In this document: positions 8,725-16,576 of the stretch, in pieces | Position numbering within the stretch: position 1 is the stretch's first letter | Layout: each line of letters opens with the position of its first letter | NCBI GenBank assembly: GCA_031276365.1 | Contig: JAISNG010000111.1 | Coordinates: 1 to 26,669, forward strand | From: Campylobacteraceae bacterium | GTDB lineage: Bacteria > Campylobacterota > Campylobacteria > Campylobacterales > Campylobacteraceae | Length of the DNA: 26,669 nt | Reading direction: 5' to 3' | Notes under the pieces: model-generated | Told to the model about the DNA's origin: nothing | Databases searched by the model: none | What the model saw: only the letters and a program-made list of their open reading frames with translations | Position numbers and translations under genes: made by a program

Positions 8725-9591
8725 TTAAATATTTTTTTTCAATTTTTTTGAACAATCCTTTTTATATTTGGTAATATTTTTTTTACCATTTTTCATAATA
8801 TAAATATACAGCGCAATGCCAAGCAATACGATGACAAACGAAAGCAGCTGCCCCGTTGTCATCCATCCGCCGTAGATAAATCCCACCTGCGCGTCAGGTT
8901 CTCTGAAAAATTCTGCTATAAATCTTCCCATGGAGTAAGTTATGCCGTAAACTACAATAAGCTCTCCATTGTACTTTTTATATTTTCTATAAATAAAAAC
9001 GGCTATAAATACGAGCAGTCCTTCTAAAAACGCTTCGTAAAGCTGTGAAGGATGCCTTAAAATGCCGTCCACATAAATACCCCATGGAACATCTGTAACG
9101 CGCCCGACAAGCTCTTTGTTTAAAAAGTTGCCGATACGTCCCAGCACATACGCCAAAGGCACGCTCAAAGCTGCCAAATCCAAAAACTGCCAAGCTGAAT
9201 AGCGGTACTTTTTGCAGTAAATAACAGTTACTATTAAAAATCCAAACACTGAACCATGATAGCTCATGCCGCGTATTCCGACAAATTCTCCGTTTTGAAA
9301 AGGGTTGAAAATCTCCCATGGATGCATTATATAATATGAAGTATTTGGGTCATATATCAGTACAAAACCAACTCTTGCTCCTATTATAATGGCAAGTTCA
9401 GCCCATAAAAAATAACTGTCCACAACGCTAAGAGACATAGGAATATGGTCTCTTTTGACAAACCATTTGGCGATGAATATAGCTCCCAAAAGCGCGCTTA
9501 CATACATGATGCCGTACCAATGCACGGCAAAAGGACCGAGATAAAACGCTATCGGGTCAAAATGTGCGTAGATATTCTGCCAAAAACTCAA
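8725..9591 (-). CDS. lgt: Prolipoprotein diacylglyceryl transferase
   Basis: Transfers diacylglycerol from phosphatidylglycerol to the lipobox cysteine of prolipoproteins in the inner membrane. Seven or so membrane segments are visible, with the family motifs GMSYHGS, GRIGNFLNKELVGR and RHPSQLYEAFLEG, the first holding the essential His. The start chosen is TTG 9591: AAGGAG lies exactly six bases upstream, and the protein then begins SFWQNIYAHFDP, as expected of the family. The ATG at 9615 would add eight residues, has no ribosome site, and leaves almost no leader after the -10 at 9631-9636. With the TTG start the protein has 288 residues. The C-terminus is lysine-rich. It would modify, among others, the lipoprotein encoded at 12722-14293. 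Confidence 0.94.
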   Translation of the reverse strand: MSFWQNIYAHFDPIAFYLGPFAVHWYGIMYVSALLGAIFIAKWFVKRDHIPMSLSVVDSYFLWAELAIIIGARVGFVLIYDPNTSYYIMHPWEIFNPFQNGEFVGIRGMSYHGSVFGFLIVTVIYCKKYRYSAWQFLDLAALSVPLAYVLGRIGNFLNKELVGRVTDVPWGIYVDGILRHPSQLYEAFLEGLLVFIAVFIYRKYKKYNGELIVVYGITYSMGRFIAEFFREPDAQVGFIYGGWMTTGQLLSFVIVLLGIALYIYIMKNGKKNITKYKKDCSKKLKKNI

Positions 9592-9630
9592 CCAAAGCTC
9601 CTTAAAAACTTCCATTATATTTGAAAGTTG

Positions 9631-9636
9631 ATTATA
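9631..9636 (-). promoter_or_regulatory. -10 element of lgt
   Basis: On the minus strand a perfect TATAAT occurs here in an AT-rich context. It gives a leader of about 33 nt to the TTG start at 9591, long enough to hold the AAGGAG site, but fewer than about 10 nt to the ATG at 9615. It therefore also supports the TTG start. The 9616-9702 interval separates two divergent genes. Confidence 0.6.
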
Positions 9637-9702
9637 AAACGATTACGAGACTTTAAAGAGATTTTGTATATGATGTGAAAATCTATTACATGGAGGTAAG
9701 AT

Positions 9703-10305
9703 ATGGATATCGAGAGACTAAAGGTAAATTGCGAAAAAAACGGCTTTACGTTCATAAACGCGCAGACAAAAGAGCAGGCTTTGGAGATTGCCAAAGGATA
9801 TGTTACAAAAGGAAACAGTATTGGTCTTGGAGGCTCTGTAAGCGTTGAAGAGATAGGATTTTTAGACTATCTTGTAAACAATAAAGAGATAAAACTACTC
9901 AACCAATACGAAAGCGGCATCAGCAAAGAGGAGAATACGCGCCGCCGTAAAGAGGGCGTGATTGCCGATATTTTCATTACGAGTACAAATGCGCTTACAC
10001 TTGAGGGCGAACTTGTAAATTGCGACGGCGAGGGAAACAGAGTAGCTGCACAGATATTCGGTTCAAAAAAGCTTATTTTGATAGTCGGCAAAAATAAAGT
10101 CGTTGAGAATATTCCCTCCGCGCTTGAGAGAATCAGAACAGTTGCAGCTGTGAAAAACGCCGAAAGGCTCAATAAAAAAGCTGCGACTTTCGGCAAAGAG
10201 GCAAATTTTACAAGTGAAAATATCTCAAAAAAATACGGCATTATCGCGCGCGAAACCCCCGAACGGACGGTCATTATATTTGTAAATGAAAATCTTGGAT
10301 ATTAG
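9703..10305 (+). CDS. LUD-domain protein (LutC/YkgG-like)
   Basis: A 200-residue single-domain protein of the LUD family, whose members include the LutC subunit of lactate oxidation. The family signature is visible as TNALTLEGELVNCDGEGNR (about 106-124), together with an early SIGLGGSVSVEE loop and the helix RIRTVAAVKNAERLN. GGAGGTAAG lies directly upstream of the ATG. There are no lutA or lutB genes, iron-sulfur motifs or lactate permease nearby, so a direct role in lactate use is not supported. Stand-alone members of this kind are common and uncharacterised. It is followed after 101 bp by a DUF493-like gene with its own promoter. Family assignment is firm; function is unknown. Confidence 0.85.
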   Translation: MDIERLKVNCEKNGFTFINAQTKEQALEIAKGYVTKGNSIGLGGSVSVEEIGFLDYLVNNKEIKLLNQYESGISKEENTRRRKEGVIADIFITSTNALTLEGELVNCDGEGNRVAAQIFGSKKLILIVGKNKVVENIPSALERIRTVAAVKNAERLNKKAATFGKEANFTSENISKKYGIIARETPERTVIIFVNENLGY

Positions 10306-10373
10306 AATGTTAAAAAGTATTACTGTGCGGTATTTATGCGCTTGATATTATTTTTATTGAAAGCAAATTGTAT

Positions 10374-10379
10374 TATAAT
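10374..10379 (+). promoter_or_regulatory. -10 element upstream of the DUF493-like gene
   Basis: TATAAT preceded by TTGTAT in an AT-rich stretch. Transcription would begin near 10386, about 20 nt before the chosen ATG at 10407. No -35 at the standard distance is evident, as is usual for Campylobacterota promoters. Confidence 0.55.
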
Positions 10380-10406
10380 AAAAACAAAAAAAGCGGTAAG
10401 GACTTC

Positions 10407-10673
10407 ATGAAAGACGATATCAACTCAAAAGAGCTTGCCATAGAGTATCCTTGCATGTGGCGTTATAAGATTATTGTATCTTCCGCAAGCGATATGCAAG
10501 CTCTCTTAAAAGAGGTTTTAAAAAGCAGGGAACATAGTGTAAAATTTTCTCATAAGAGCAAAGAGGGCGGCTATAAAAGTTATAATCTTGACATTTTGGT
10601 ATTTGACAGCGAAGACAGAGAAGCGCTGTTTGAGGCGTTAAAGACCAAAAGTGAGATAAAATTTATTTTGTGA
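10407..10673 (+). CDS. DUF493/YbeD-like small protein
   Basis: An 88-residue protein with the ferredoxin-like alpha/beta pattern of DUF493. It has IEYPCMWRYKIIV, then a helix (ASDMQALLKEVLKS), strands, and a final helix and strand ending in KFIL. E. coli YbeD is of the same length and lies next to lipB, but no lipoate genes are present here. The start at 10407 is preferred to 10368 because it fits the family length, has GTAAGGAC upstream and follows a good -10. The stop overlaps a GTG (10670) in the next gene's frame, and that gene's ribosome site lies just after the stop, so the two are probably co-transcribed. Its function is unknown; a small regulatory role is the usual suggestion for the family. 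Confidence 0.75.
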   Translation: MKDDINSKELAIEYPCMWRYKIIVSSASDMQALLKEVLKSREHSVKFSHKSKEGGYKSYNLDILVFDSEDREALFEALKTKSEIKFIL

Positions 10674-10687
10674 TTAAGGAGCAAGAA

Positions 10688-11887
10688 GTGGAATCAACCA
10701 AGATTATTTTCAAAAATATTCTTAAAGAGAATAGAAAAAATCCCCAAATACTTACTATTATAAGAGATACAAGCTTTGATTTGGCGCGCAAAAAGTTGAA
10801 AGATTTGAGTGAAGATGAGGTGAAAGAGAGCGTAAAAGAGCTTTTTGGACTTTTCGTATTTGCGCTCAAAGAGGAGAAAATAAAAGACGCCAAAACTATT
10901 TCAAGCGTTATAGATGCTCTTGCAAATGCTGCGAGTTACGACAAAAAAGAGTATCTTTTCAAGATGATTTATGAACGCGAACAGCTTGAAAAGACTATCT
11001 ATACTCAAAGCGCTGATATAAAACATTTTATCATTGATGTTTACAGCAGCATTGAAGAGGAGCTGGTAAATCTCAAAGGCAAGGAGAGCGAAAAAGAGCA
11101 GATTGCACAGGGATTAAATGACGCAAAACTGCTTAGCATTGAGCTTTTGGGCATACTGAAAGACTCTGCCGAAGAGGCGTTTATCACGACTATAGAAAAG
11201 GGCAGCGACATAGAAGATACCGTGCGTGAAATCAGCAAAATCTTAGCATATAATGCAATAAACGGCGGAAAATTTGCAAAACAGAGGATTTTGAATATCG
11301 CTTCTGCGATTTTGGAGGCTGCATGCGATATAGCCGACAGCGACCATGCAAACGCGCCTTATGTATTAAACGGAGCCGCAAAAGGCATAAAAGACGGCAT
11401 CGTGAAAGCTTCGGAAAAGTTTAAAAATGACATGAAATTTGCGCCTGACGAAATAAAGGAATTTTTGAAAAAATCTGAAGAGAGCAAGCTTAGCATTATT
11501 GATATGGAGGAGAGTTTTATAGAGCTTTTGAAACGATGCCAGCTTGGAAGCATGGATATTTCTGCTAAGATTTTGGGCGAAATCATTGCCGAACAAAATA
11601 CATACATCGCCAAATTAAAAAGGCTCAGCGCCGAAGCGGCAGAGATTTTAGGTGATAAAATGGAGATGTTCAAAGACGAGACACTCAAAGATTTTAAAGA
11701 CAAAGCGGGTAAAAAATTTGACGAGATAAGAAAAGAGACGGGAGAGAGAGTTACAGCTTTTACAAATGACGCCGCGCCGAAAGCTAGACAGTTTGCAGAC
11801 GACGCCAAAAAACTCGGCTCAAGAGCATGGGAGATGGCAAAAAATAAAATTGACGAAGTTATCAAAAACAGTAAAAAGAGAGATTAA
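10688..11887 (+). CDS. Long helical protein of unknown function
   Basis: This gene is not recognised. It encodes 399 residues, almost entirely charged amphipathic helix rich in Lys, Glu, Asp and Ala, without signal peptide or membrane segment. The middle part contains a less charged, possibly globular region (KILAYNAINGG to APYVLNGAAKGI). The C-terminal 70 residues (from about 325) have an apolipoprotein-like or LEA-like pattern of DKAGKKFDEI, ETGERVTAF and DDAKKLGSRAWEMAKN. The start is taken as GTG 10688 because AAGGAG stands six bases before it. A GTG at 10670 overlaps the upstream stop but lies ahead of that site. It is coupled to the DUF493-like gene. A structural, stress or envelope-binding role is possible, but nothing in the sequence decides. 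Confidence 0.75.
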   Translation: MESTKIIFKNILKENRKNPQILTIIRDTSFDLARKKLKDLSEDEVKESVKELFGLFVFALKEEKIKDAKTISSVIDALANAASYDKKEYLFKMIYEREQLEKTIYTQSADIKHFIIDVYSSIEEELVNLKGKESEKEQIAQGLNDAKLLSIELLGILKDSAEEAFITTIEKGSDIEDTVREISKILAYNAINGGKFAKQRILNIASAILEAACDIADSDHANAPYVLNGAAKGIKDGIVKASEKFKNDMKFAPDEIKEFLKKSEESKLSIIDMEESFIELLKRCQLGSMDISAKILGEIIAEQNTYIAKLKRLSAEAAEILGDKMEMFKDETLKDFKDKAGKKFDEIRKETGERVTAFTNDAAPKARQFADDAKKLGSRAWEMAKNKIDEVIKNSKKRD

Positions 11888-11895
11888 ACTCTCTT
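11876..11895 (+). terminator. Weak terminator after the helical protein gene
   Basis: AAGAGAG (11876-11882) pairs with CTCTCTT (11889-11895) around a six-base loop that contains the stop codon. The T-rich run comes only about 14 bases later, so efficiency is uncertain. Confidence 0.4.
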
Positions 11896-12035
11896 ACCAT
11901 ATGTGTATTTTGATTTTTTTATAACTTTGCATGTTGGTTTTCGCCGTTTTTAATTTACAGAAACGACAATATTTTCATGTTGTTTACGGGCAGAAGGCGA
12001 ATTTATGACACCTAACAACAATCAAGGAGCTAAAT

Positions 12036-12179
12036 ATGCAATTTTTCGCTATATTACTGTTTTTATGCTTATCCACGTTTCTTTCGCATCATTCAAAAAC
12101 TACAAAAAAATATATGTTAAGTATCGTTCTTGATACTTTGTATGTAGATACCGTTTCGTACAGCAAAGAGGAAACTTAA
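12036..12179 (+). CDS. Possible 47-residue membrane peptide or gene remnant
   Basis: A short ORF with a good ribosome site, AAGGAG, seven bases before its ATG. The N-terminal 17 residues are hydrophobic (MQFFAILLFLCLSTFL) and could be a signal sequence or a single membrane helix, followed by a basic stretch and a short polar tail. It resembles neither its neighbours nor a family that could be named. Because the next 360 bases show broken reading frames, it may equally be the surviving 5' end of a dead exported-protein gene. Confidence 0.35.
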   Translation: MQFFAILLFLCLSTFLSHHSKTTKKYMLSIVLDTLYVDTVSYSKEET

Positions 12180-12181
12180 GG

Positions 12182-12544
12182 ATTTGGTCATGTGGCGGCA
12201 ATGAAGCTGGTATCAGAGATTATCCACTTTTGCAGTCATCGCAGACAAAATATAGCATCAAGGCATTGAATTTTAATAATTTGCCTCCTAATAAATAAAA
12301 TCAGCGCGGGCACGATTGGCTCGGAAAGTACGACAAGTGGTTAAAAATATCGATACAGACAGATGCTAAAATGAATATCTATGACTACATTTGCTGTTAT
12401 GAATTTTGCATAAAAATAGACGGTTCGGTGGTGAAAGCAAGCAGATGAGAAAGATTGTTAATAGTAATGGCAGTTTATTACTCTTATGAACGAATCGGCT
12501 TGATTGTCGTAAATCTAGATAAGAAATTGGTTTTATATGTATGA
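12182..12544 (+). pseudogene. Stretch with interrupted reading frames, probable gene debris
   Basis: One frame stays protein-like over this interval but is cut by TAA at 12296 and TGA at 12446 and 12542, and has no start with a ribosome site. Readable pieces include WSCGGNEAGIRDYP, HDWLGKYDKWLK and YDYICCYEFCIKIDG, with balanced composition unlike random AT-rich translation. No parent family is recognised. Together with the 5' piece at 12036 it may represent one decayed gene. Apart from this and the mini-ORF at 12541, the 11.9-12.7 kb gap holds no recognisable feature. Confidence 0.3.
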
Positions 12545-12633
12545 CGGATAATGCCATCTGCAAAAAATGTCTGCCGATAAGTTTGCTTTGTATTAGCTGT
12601 AAATACCGTCAAAACCCTAAAAAGAGAGATTGA
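12541..12633 (+). CDS. Possible 30-residue double-CxxC mini-protein
   Basis: A tiny ORF carrying Cys7-x-x-Cys10 and Cys17-x-x-Cys20 followed by a basic tail (KYRQNPKKRD). The spacing could bind one zinc ion. It starts in an ATGA overlap with the preceding broken frame and stops two bases before a GC-rich hairpin (12635-12653). No clear ribosome site lies upstream. It may be a genuine small protein or the tail of the decayed gene in front of it. Confidence 0.3.
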   Translation: MTDNAICKKCLPISLLCISCKYRQNPKKRD

Positions 12634-12634
12634 T

Positions 12635-12653
12635 ACCCGCAGATAATGCGGGT
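12635..12653. terminator. Hairpin, possible bidirectional terminator
   Basis: ACCCGC and GCGGGT form a perfect 6-bp stem around AGATAAT. A short T-rich tail (TTTATT) follows on the plus strand. On the minus strand a T run follows about 14 bases later. It lies between the plus-strand debris and the minus-strand lipoprotein gene. Confidence 0.45.
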
Positions 12654-12721
12654 TTATTGGACGTTTTATTGGATTTTGCCGCGTTCACGTTAGATATTTG
12701 AGTTATTTCGCAGCTGCCTCT

Positions 12722-14293
12722 TTAATTTTTATTATCTGCATTTACGCACTCTATCGTTCCGCAAGAGCCAAGCTTTATATTGTCGCAAATCGGCGGAATT
12801 ATCTCTTTGCCGTTAATATCCATGAGCGCTTTCTTGTCCTTAAACGTATATGAAAAAGTATTATTATCAAGCGGTTTTAAATCTTTATATGACTTGTCAA
12901 AAAGTTTATTCCATGCTTTGTTGTAAAGTGTGTTTTCCTTTTTAGATGAAACAACGTAAAAATCGTCATAAACAGTCATGTTGTCCGCTTTCAAATCCTT
13001 CAAAATATTTTTAGAATAATCAAAAACAACTATTCTTCCTTTTGCATGCGCGATAAAAACATCATCTCTAAAATCAACTTTGGACAACTCTTTTATTAGA
13101 GGATTTAACTTCGTATCCAACACGCCTTTTGTATATATTCCCGTTCCGTCCGTGTAAGTAACAAAGCCTTTATATGTATTTTCAAAGCTATATTTATCCT
13201 GCAAATCCATAACTATATTGCCGTCAAAATTAGCTATTCCGCTCTTTTTGTCTTTAAAAAATATAATCTTGTCGTATTGCGTCATACCGCGTTCATAGTC
13301 GGGTTTTATCCGCTCGGCTTCAAGCAGGACTTTTTTGTTGTCAAAATCATACAAAAATGCTTCCAATTCACTTGTGTACGGCTTTATGGCATGCACTATC
13401 ATTCTACTGTTGTTTATCTTGACTGCACCTGTCAAATCCAAATTATCAAATACCTCTTGACCGTTTTCGTCGAACAGGCGATGAACTTTGACCTTTCTTT
13501 TAAATTTTCCTATGTCGACAAAATTTTCGCCGTACTCCATCATGTATCCGAACGGAGTAAATGTTTTGAGTATAGAGGAGTTTTTATTGTCCAGATAAAA
13601 CTTTGTATGAAGCAATTTTTCCGCGCTCTTATCTGCAGTACTCCAAGACGGATTGACAGTTTTTTTTGCGCTTAGCGGTAAAATCTCATATTTTAATCCG
13701 TCAACAACAAATACCTTATTACAAGTTTCGGGATAAAAATAGATATCTTCATGCGCTTTATTCAGCAATTTGCTGCCGTTTTTATCATAAAGCGTTGTAG
13801 TTTTTGTGCTTTTGATTAATTTTCTGTCGGTAACTTTTCCATCTTTAAGCGTTAAAAACTCCGAATTAATAAAATCGCCGTTTTTGTTTCTTACAAACCA
13901 CACAAGAGCAGTGTTTGCTCTGTAGTACCAACTTGTATTAAATATGTCCTCAACAAAAGAACAATCTTTCTCCTTTTGCTGCTCTAATTTTGCAATCTCA
14001 GATATCTCATCATTTTTTATATTGCTTGAGAGTGTTTTGCATTTGCCGTCGCTTGTCAAATGCACATATGTAACTCCGGCAGGTTTATTTTTATAATCTT
14101 GTCTGCAAGCATCATCTTTGCACAATGTATCCAAAAGAGCGTCCAGCATTTTTATGTCATACATAAAATAGCTTGGGTAGTAAATCTTGTAAACTCCTTT
14201 TGTCTGCTCGTCTTTTACGGGAATAGCAGGCTGTCCGCATGCTGATAACAAAATCGCCGCCGCGCTTAAAATTGCTATACCTGTTTTTGACAT
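12722..14293 (-). CDS. Lipoprotein with repeated beta-motifs, function unknown
   Basis: A 523-residue secreted lipoprotein. Residues 1-18 are a signal peptide with lipobox LLSAC, Cys19 being the modified residue. Since position +2 is Gly, outer-membrane sorting is likely. The remainder is mostly beta, with recurring short units such as LYDKNGSKLL, LFDENGQEVF, GIANFDGNIVMDL and ALMDINGKEIIPP. This pattern recalls WG/KWG-type repeat proteins but lacks their regular Trp-Gly. Several cysteines (CKDDAC, CKTL, CSF, CDN, CGTIEC) suggest disulfides. AAAGGA lies just before the ATG and overlaps the end of the CNNM/CBS gene 10 bp upstream, so the two are co-transcribed. No enzyme motif is visible. Confidence 0.8.
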   Translation of the reverse strand: MSKTGIAILSAAAILLSACGQPAIPVKDEQTKGVYKIYYPSYFMYDIKMLDALLDTLCKDDACRQDYKNKPAGVTYVHLTSDGKCKTLSSNIKNDEISEIAKLEQQKEKDCSFVEDIFNTSWYYRANTALVWFVRNKNGDFINSEFLTLKDGKVTDRKLIKSTKTTTLYDKNGSKLLNKAHEDIYFYPETCNKVFVVDGLKYEILPLSAKKTVNPSWSTADKSAEKLLHTKFYLDNKNSSILKTFTPFGYMMEYGENFVDIGKFKRKVKVHRLFDENGQEVFDNLDLTGAVKINNSRMIVHAIKPYTSELEAFLYDFDNKKVLLEAERIKPDYERGMTQYDKIIFFKDKKSGIANFDGNIVMDLQDKYSFENTYKGFVTYTDGTGIYTKGVLDTKLNPLIKELSKVDFRDDVFIAHAKGRIVVFDYSKNILKDLKADNMTVYDDFYVVSSKKENTLYNKAWNKLFDKSYKDLKPLDNNTFSYTFKDKKALMDINGKEIIPPICDNIKLGSCGTIECVNADNKN

Positions 14294-14303
14294 ATAAATC
14301 CTT

Positions 14304-15617
14304 TCAATTTTCTTTCGTTTTTGTACATAAAATTCTTTGTATTCTGTTGCCGTCTACTTCCAAAACTTTAAATTCAAACATCCCGTTTTTTACGATATCT
14401 CCGACCAAAGGCGGGCGGCCAAGTTCATTAAAGACCATACCGCCAAGAGTTAAAACCTCTTCGCTGTCTTCAAGTGCGGAGCCAAGTATTTCGCATACGC
14501 TCTCTATGTCAATCATTCCGTCAAATTCGTATGTGTTGTCGTCGAGTTTGATGAAATCCTCGCTTTTTGTGTCGTGTTCATCTGAAATATCGCCCATAAT
14601 CTCCTCCAAGATATCCTCCATCGTCAAAAGCCCTGCCGTACCGCCAAATTCGTCTATGACAAGCGCGGTGTGAATCTGCTCCCTGTTCATCTGTAACAAT
14701 ATATCGGAAATGGGCATATTTTCAGGTACAAACATAATCTTTCTTGTAAGTTTAGAGAGGTCTTTGACGGGATTTTCCGAAAAGACATTCTCCAGTAAAT
14801 CTCTTAAGTGTATCATTCCTATCGGATTGTCCTTGCCATCGTCGCAGTAAGGATATCTTGTGTGTTTCGTTTCCAAAACGGTTTTGATATTCTCCTCATA
14901 CGAATCCTCAGCATAAAGGCAGACTATATCTTTTCGCGGAGTCATCACCTCTTTTGCCACAGTATCTGAAAAATCAACGGCATTTTTGATTATCTCGCCC
15001 TCAACAGAGTCTATAAATCCTGCGTTCAAACTCTCATTGACGATGATTTTAAGCTCTTCGTCGGAGTGTCCATGGTCTTGTTCTTTTGCGGGATTGATGC
15101 CGATTCGTTTCAGAAAAAATGCCGCCAAAATATCAAAAAGCTTGATAAACGGATAAAAAATCACCCAAAACAGCTGCAACGGTTTGGCGACAATCAGCGA
15201 AGCTTTTTCGGATTTTGCTATGGCGATGGATTTTGGGACAAGTTCGCCCATGACTACATGCACCAAAGTTATCAAAGTAAATGCCGCGACAAAGCTTATC
15301 GTGTGCACAAGCGCCATATTTTCAGGGAAAAATTTCAATATCGGAGTTTCTATGAGTTTTCCGACTGCAGGTTCGCCTATCCAGCCAAGCGCCAAAGATG
15401 AGAGTGTAATGCCAAGCTGAGTGGCGCTCAGATACGTATCAAGGGAGTTTGACATCTTCAATGCAAGCTTTGCGTTATCGTGTCCGCCTTTTGCCAACTC
15501 TTCAAGCCTTGTGCGTCTGACTTTTACGACGGCAAATTCAGATAAAACAAAAAAGCCGTTTAAAAGAACAAGAAATAGCGCGATAATCAACATAAAAACC
15601 GAATTGGGTTCGGGCAA
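14304..15617 (-). CDS. CNNM/CBS-domain membrane protein (HlyC/CorC, TlyC-like family)
   Basis: A 437-residue protein with the classic three-part order. A CNNM (DUF21) transmembrane domain spans about 1-190, with three to four helices and the conserved ATQLGITLSSLALGWIGEPA segment. A paired CBS domain follows at about 205-325, starting MTPRKDIV and containing TRYPYCDDGKDNPIG. The C-terminal CorC_HlyC domain is at about 345-432. Members are implicated in magnesium or cobalt efflux and often misnamed haemolysins; the transported ion here is not known. The start is TTG 15617, supported by AAAGGA six bases upstream. A consensus promoter precedes it at 15661-15690. It is followed directly by the lipoprotein gene. 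Confidence 0.92.
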   Translation of the reverse strand: MPEPNSVFMLIIALFLVLLNGFFVLSEFAVVKVRRTRLEELAKGGHDNAKLALKMSNSLDTYLSATQLGITLSSLALGWIGEPAVGKLIETPILKFFPENMALVHTISFVAAFTLITLVHVVMGELVPKSIAIAKSEKASLIVAKPLQLFWVIFYPFIKLFDILAAFFLKRIGINPAKEQDHGHSDEELKIIVNESLNAGFIDSVEGEIIKNAVDFSDTVAKEVMTPRKDIVCLYAEDSYEENIKTVLETKHTRYPYCDDGKDNPIGMIHLRDLLENVFSENPVKDLSKLTRKIMFVPENMPISDILLQMNREQIHTALVIDEFGGTAGLLTMEDILEEIMGDISDEHDTKSEDFIKLDDNTYEFDGMIDIESVCEILGSALEDSEEVLTLGGMVFNELGRPPLVGDIVKNGMFEFKVLEVDGNRIQRILCTKTKEN

Positions 15618-15660
15618 AAGATATCCTTTGTAAAAAATATAAAATTGAAAGAGCTATATT

Positions 15661-15690
15661 ATCATATTTTTATATATATTTTATTGTCAA
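15661..15690 (-). promoter_or_regulatory. Consensus-like sigma-70 promoter of the CNNM/CBS-lipoprotein operon
   Basis: On the minus strand TTGACA (15690-15685) is separated by 18 bases from TATGAT (15666-15661). Transcription would start near 15654, leaving a leader of about 37 nt with the AAAGGA site before TTG 15617. The perfect -35 is unusual for Campylobacterota. Confidence 0.6.
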
Positions 15691-15843
15691 TATACAAAAA
15701 CAGCATTATTAAAATCATGAAATTGGTCAAAACACGCCGAAAAAACTCATATTGCGGTGATGAATCTTTACTTTATAGTCTTTTGGCTATTTTTTATAAC
15801 TGATTTTAGAGGAGGCTTCATAGAATAACAGTAGCCAAAATAG

Positions 15844-16576
15844 AAAAAAGGTCTGTTTAGTCTCATAAAAAATATGCTTGATTTTATACAAAACTATTTT
15901 GAGGCGATAGTTTTTCTTTTGATTTTTGTATCTACAAACGATAACGCGCGCATAGACAATGCCAATTTGATAAAATAGATCTCAAAGGCGTGATATTTGA
16001 GTCTAACAGTATCTTGGAGAGCATCAACAAATCTTCACAAAATACAAATATCAAAGGAGTTTTATTAATCGTGGACTCTCTGGCGGTAAAACGTCTATCC
16101 GAATAAAAGCCCATTGCAGCGTATGCAAGGTACTATGGCAAGCGAAAGTTATTATACTTCGGCACATGCAAATCATATCGTGGCAAATCCAGGGTCTGTA
16201 GGCGTTATCATGCAGTATTATAATATTGAAGAGCTGGCGAAAAGATAGGCATCAGCGAACAGGTGGAGATTTTAAGGAAATAGTGTTATGAGAGAGTGGA
16301 CAAAAGAGGAGAGAAAGTTTGCAGGAGCTGATAGACGATATGTACAATCTTTTATAAATGATATTGTGGACGCGAGAGGGCAAACGAGTTGTCAATGCCA
16401 GAATTTTTATCGCCGCCAAGCGAAAAGCACAGAACATATAGATGAGGTTGGAAATATGAAGACGCCAAAGATGTTTTAATCAGGATAGCGATGGCACAAA
16501 CTCCCGTTTGAAAAGCGCCTGATTTGATTGATAAATTGAGCAAACACAGACAAAAAGCGAAATCGCTTTGCTGATA
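15844..16576 (+). pseudogene. sppA: Shredded signal peptide peptidase gene (sppA)
   Basis: Pieces of an SppA-type inner-membrane serine protease can be followed in order through all three plus frames. They are: an N-terminal anchor (LDFIQNYFEAIVFLLIF), IDLKGVIFESNSILESI, NTNIKGVLLIVDS, KPIAAYA, GTMASESYYTSAHAN, HIVANPGSVGVIMQ, NIEELAK, IGISEQVEILRK, REWTKEERKFAGAD, FINDIVDARG, RIFIAAK, IDEVGN, YEDAKDVLIRIAMAQTPV and KAPDLIDKLSK. At least six frame changes occur, for example near 15975, 16080 and 16128. Stops include TAG 15976 and a TGA after QTPV where the family has Trp. The Gly-rich DSPGG loop is broken and internal segments are missing. No functional protease can be made. Short ORFs inside this interval, such as 16288-16479, are fragments of it. 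Confidence 0.92.

Noticed and set aside
8658..9591. lgt and frdCAB as a functional unit
   Set aside because: They share strand and a 67-bp gap, but the functions are unrelated and frdC has its own ribosome site with room for a promoter. Adjacency alone is weak evidence.
12131..12544. In-frame TGA codons as possible selenocysteine sites
   Set aside because: The frame also contains a TAA (12296), lacks a supported start, and no selenocysteine-type hairpin is seen after the TGAs. Decay is the simpler reading.
12366..12563. A 65-residue minus-strand ORF with a hydrophobic stretch
   Set aside because: It lies opposite the broken plus-strand frames, has no ribosome site and no recognisable motif.
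16288..16479. A 63-residue plus-strand ORF as a separate gene
   Set aside because: Its text (REWTKEERKF, FINDIVDARG) is part of the sppA sequence and it is one fragment of that dead gene.
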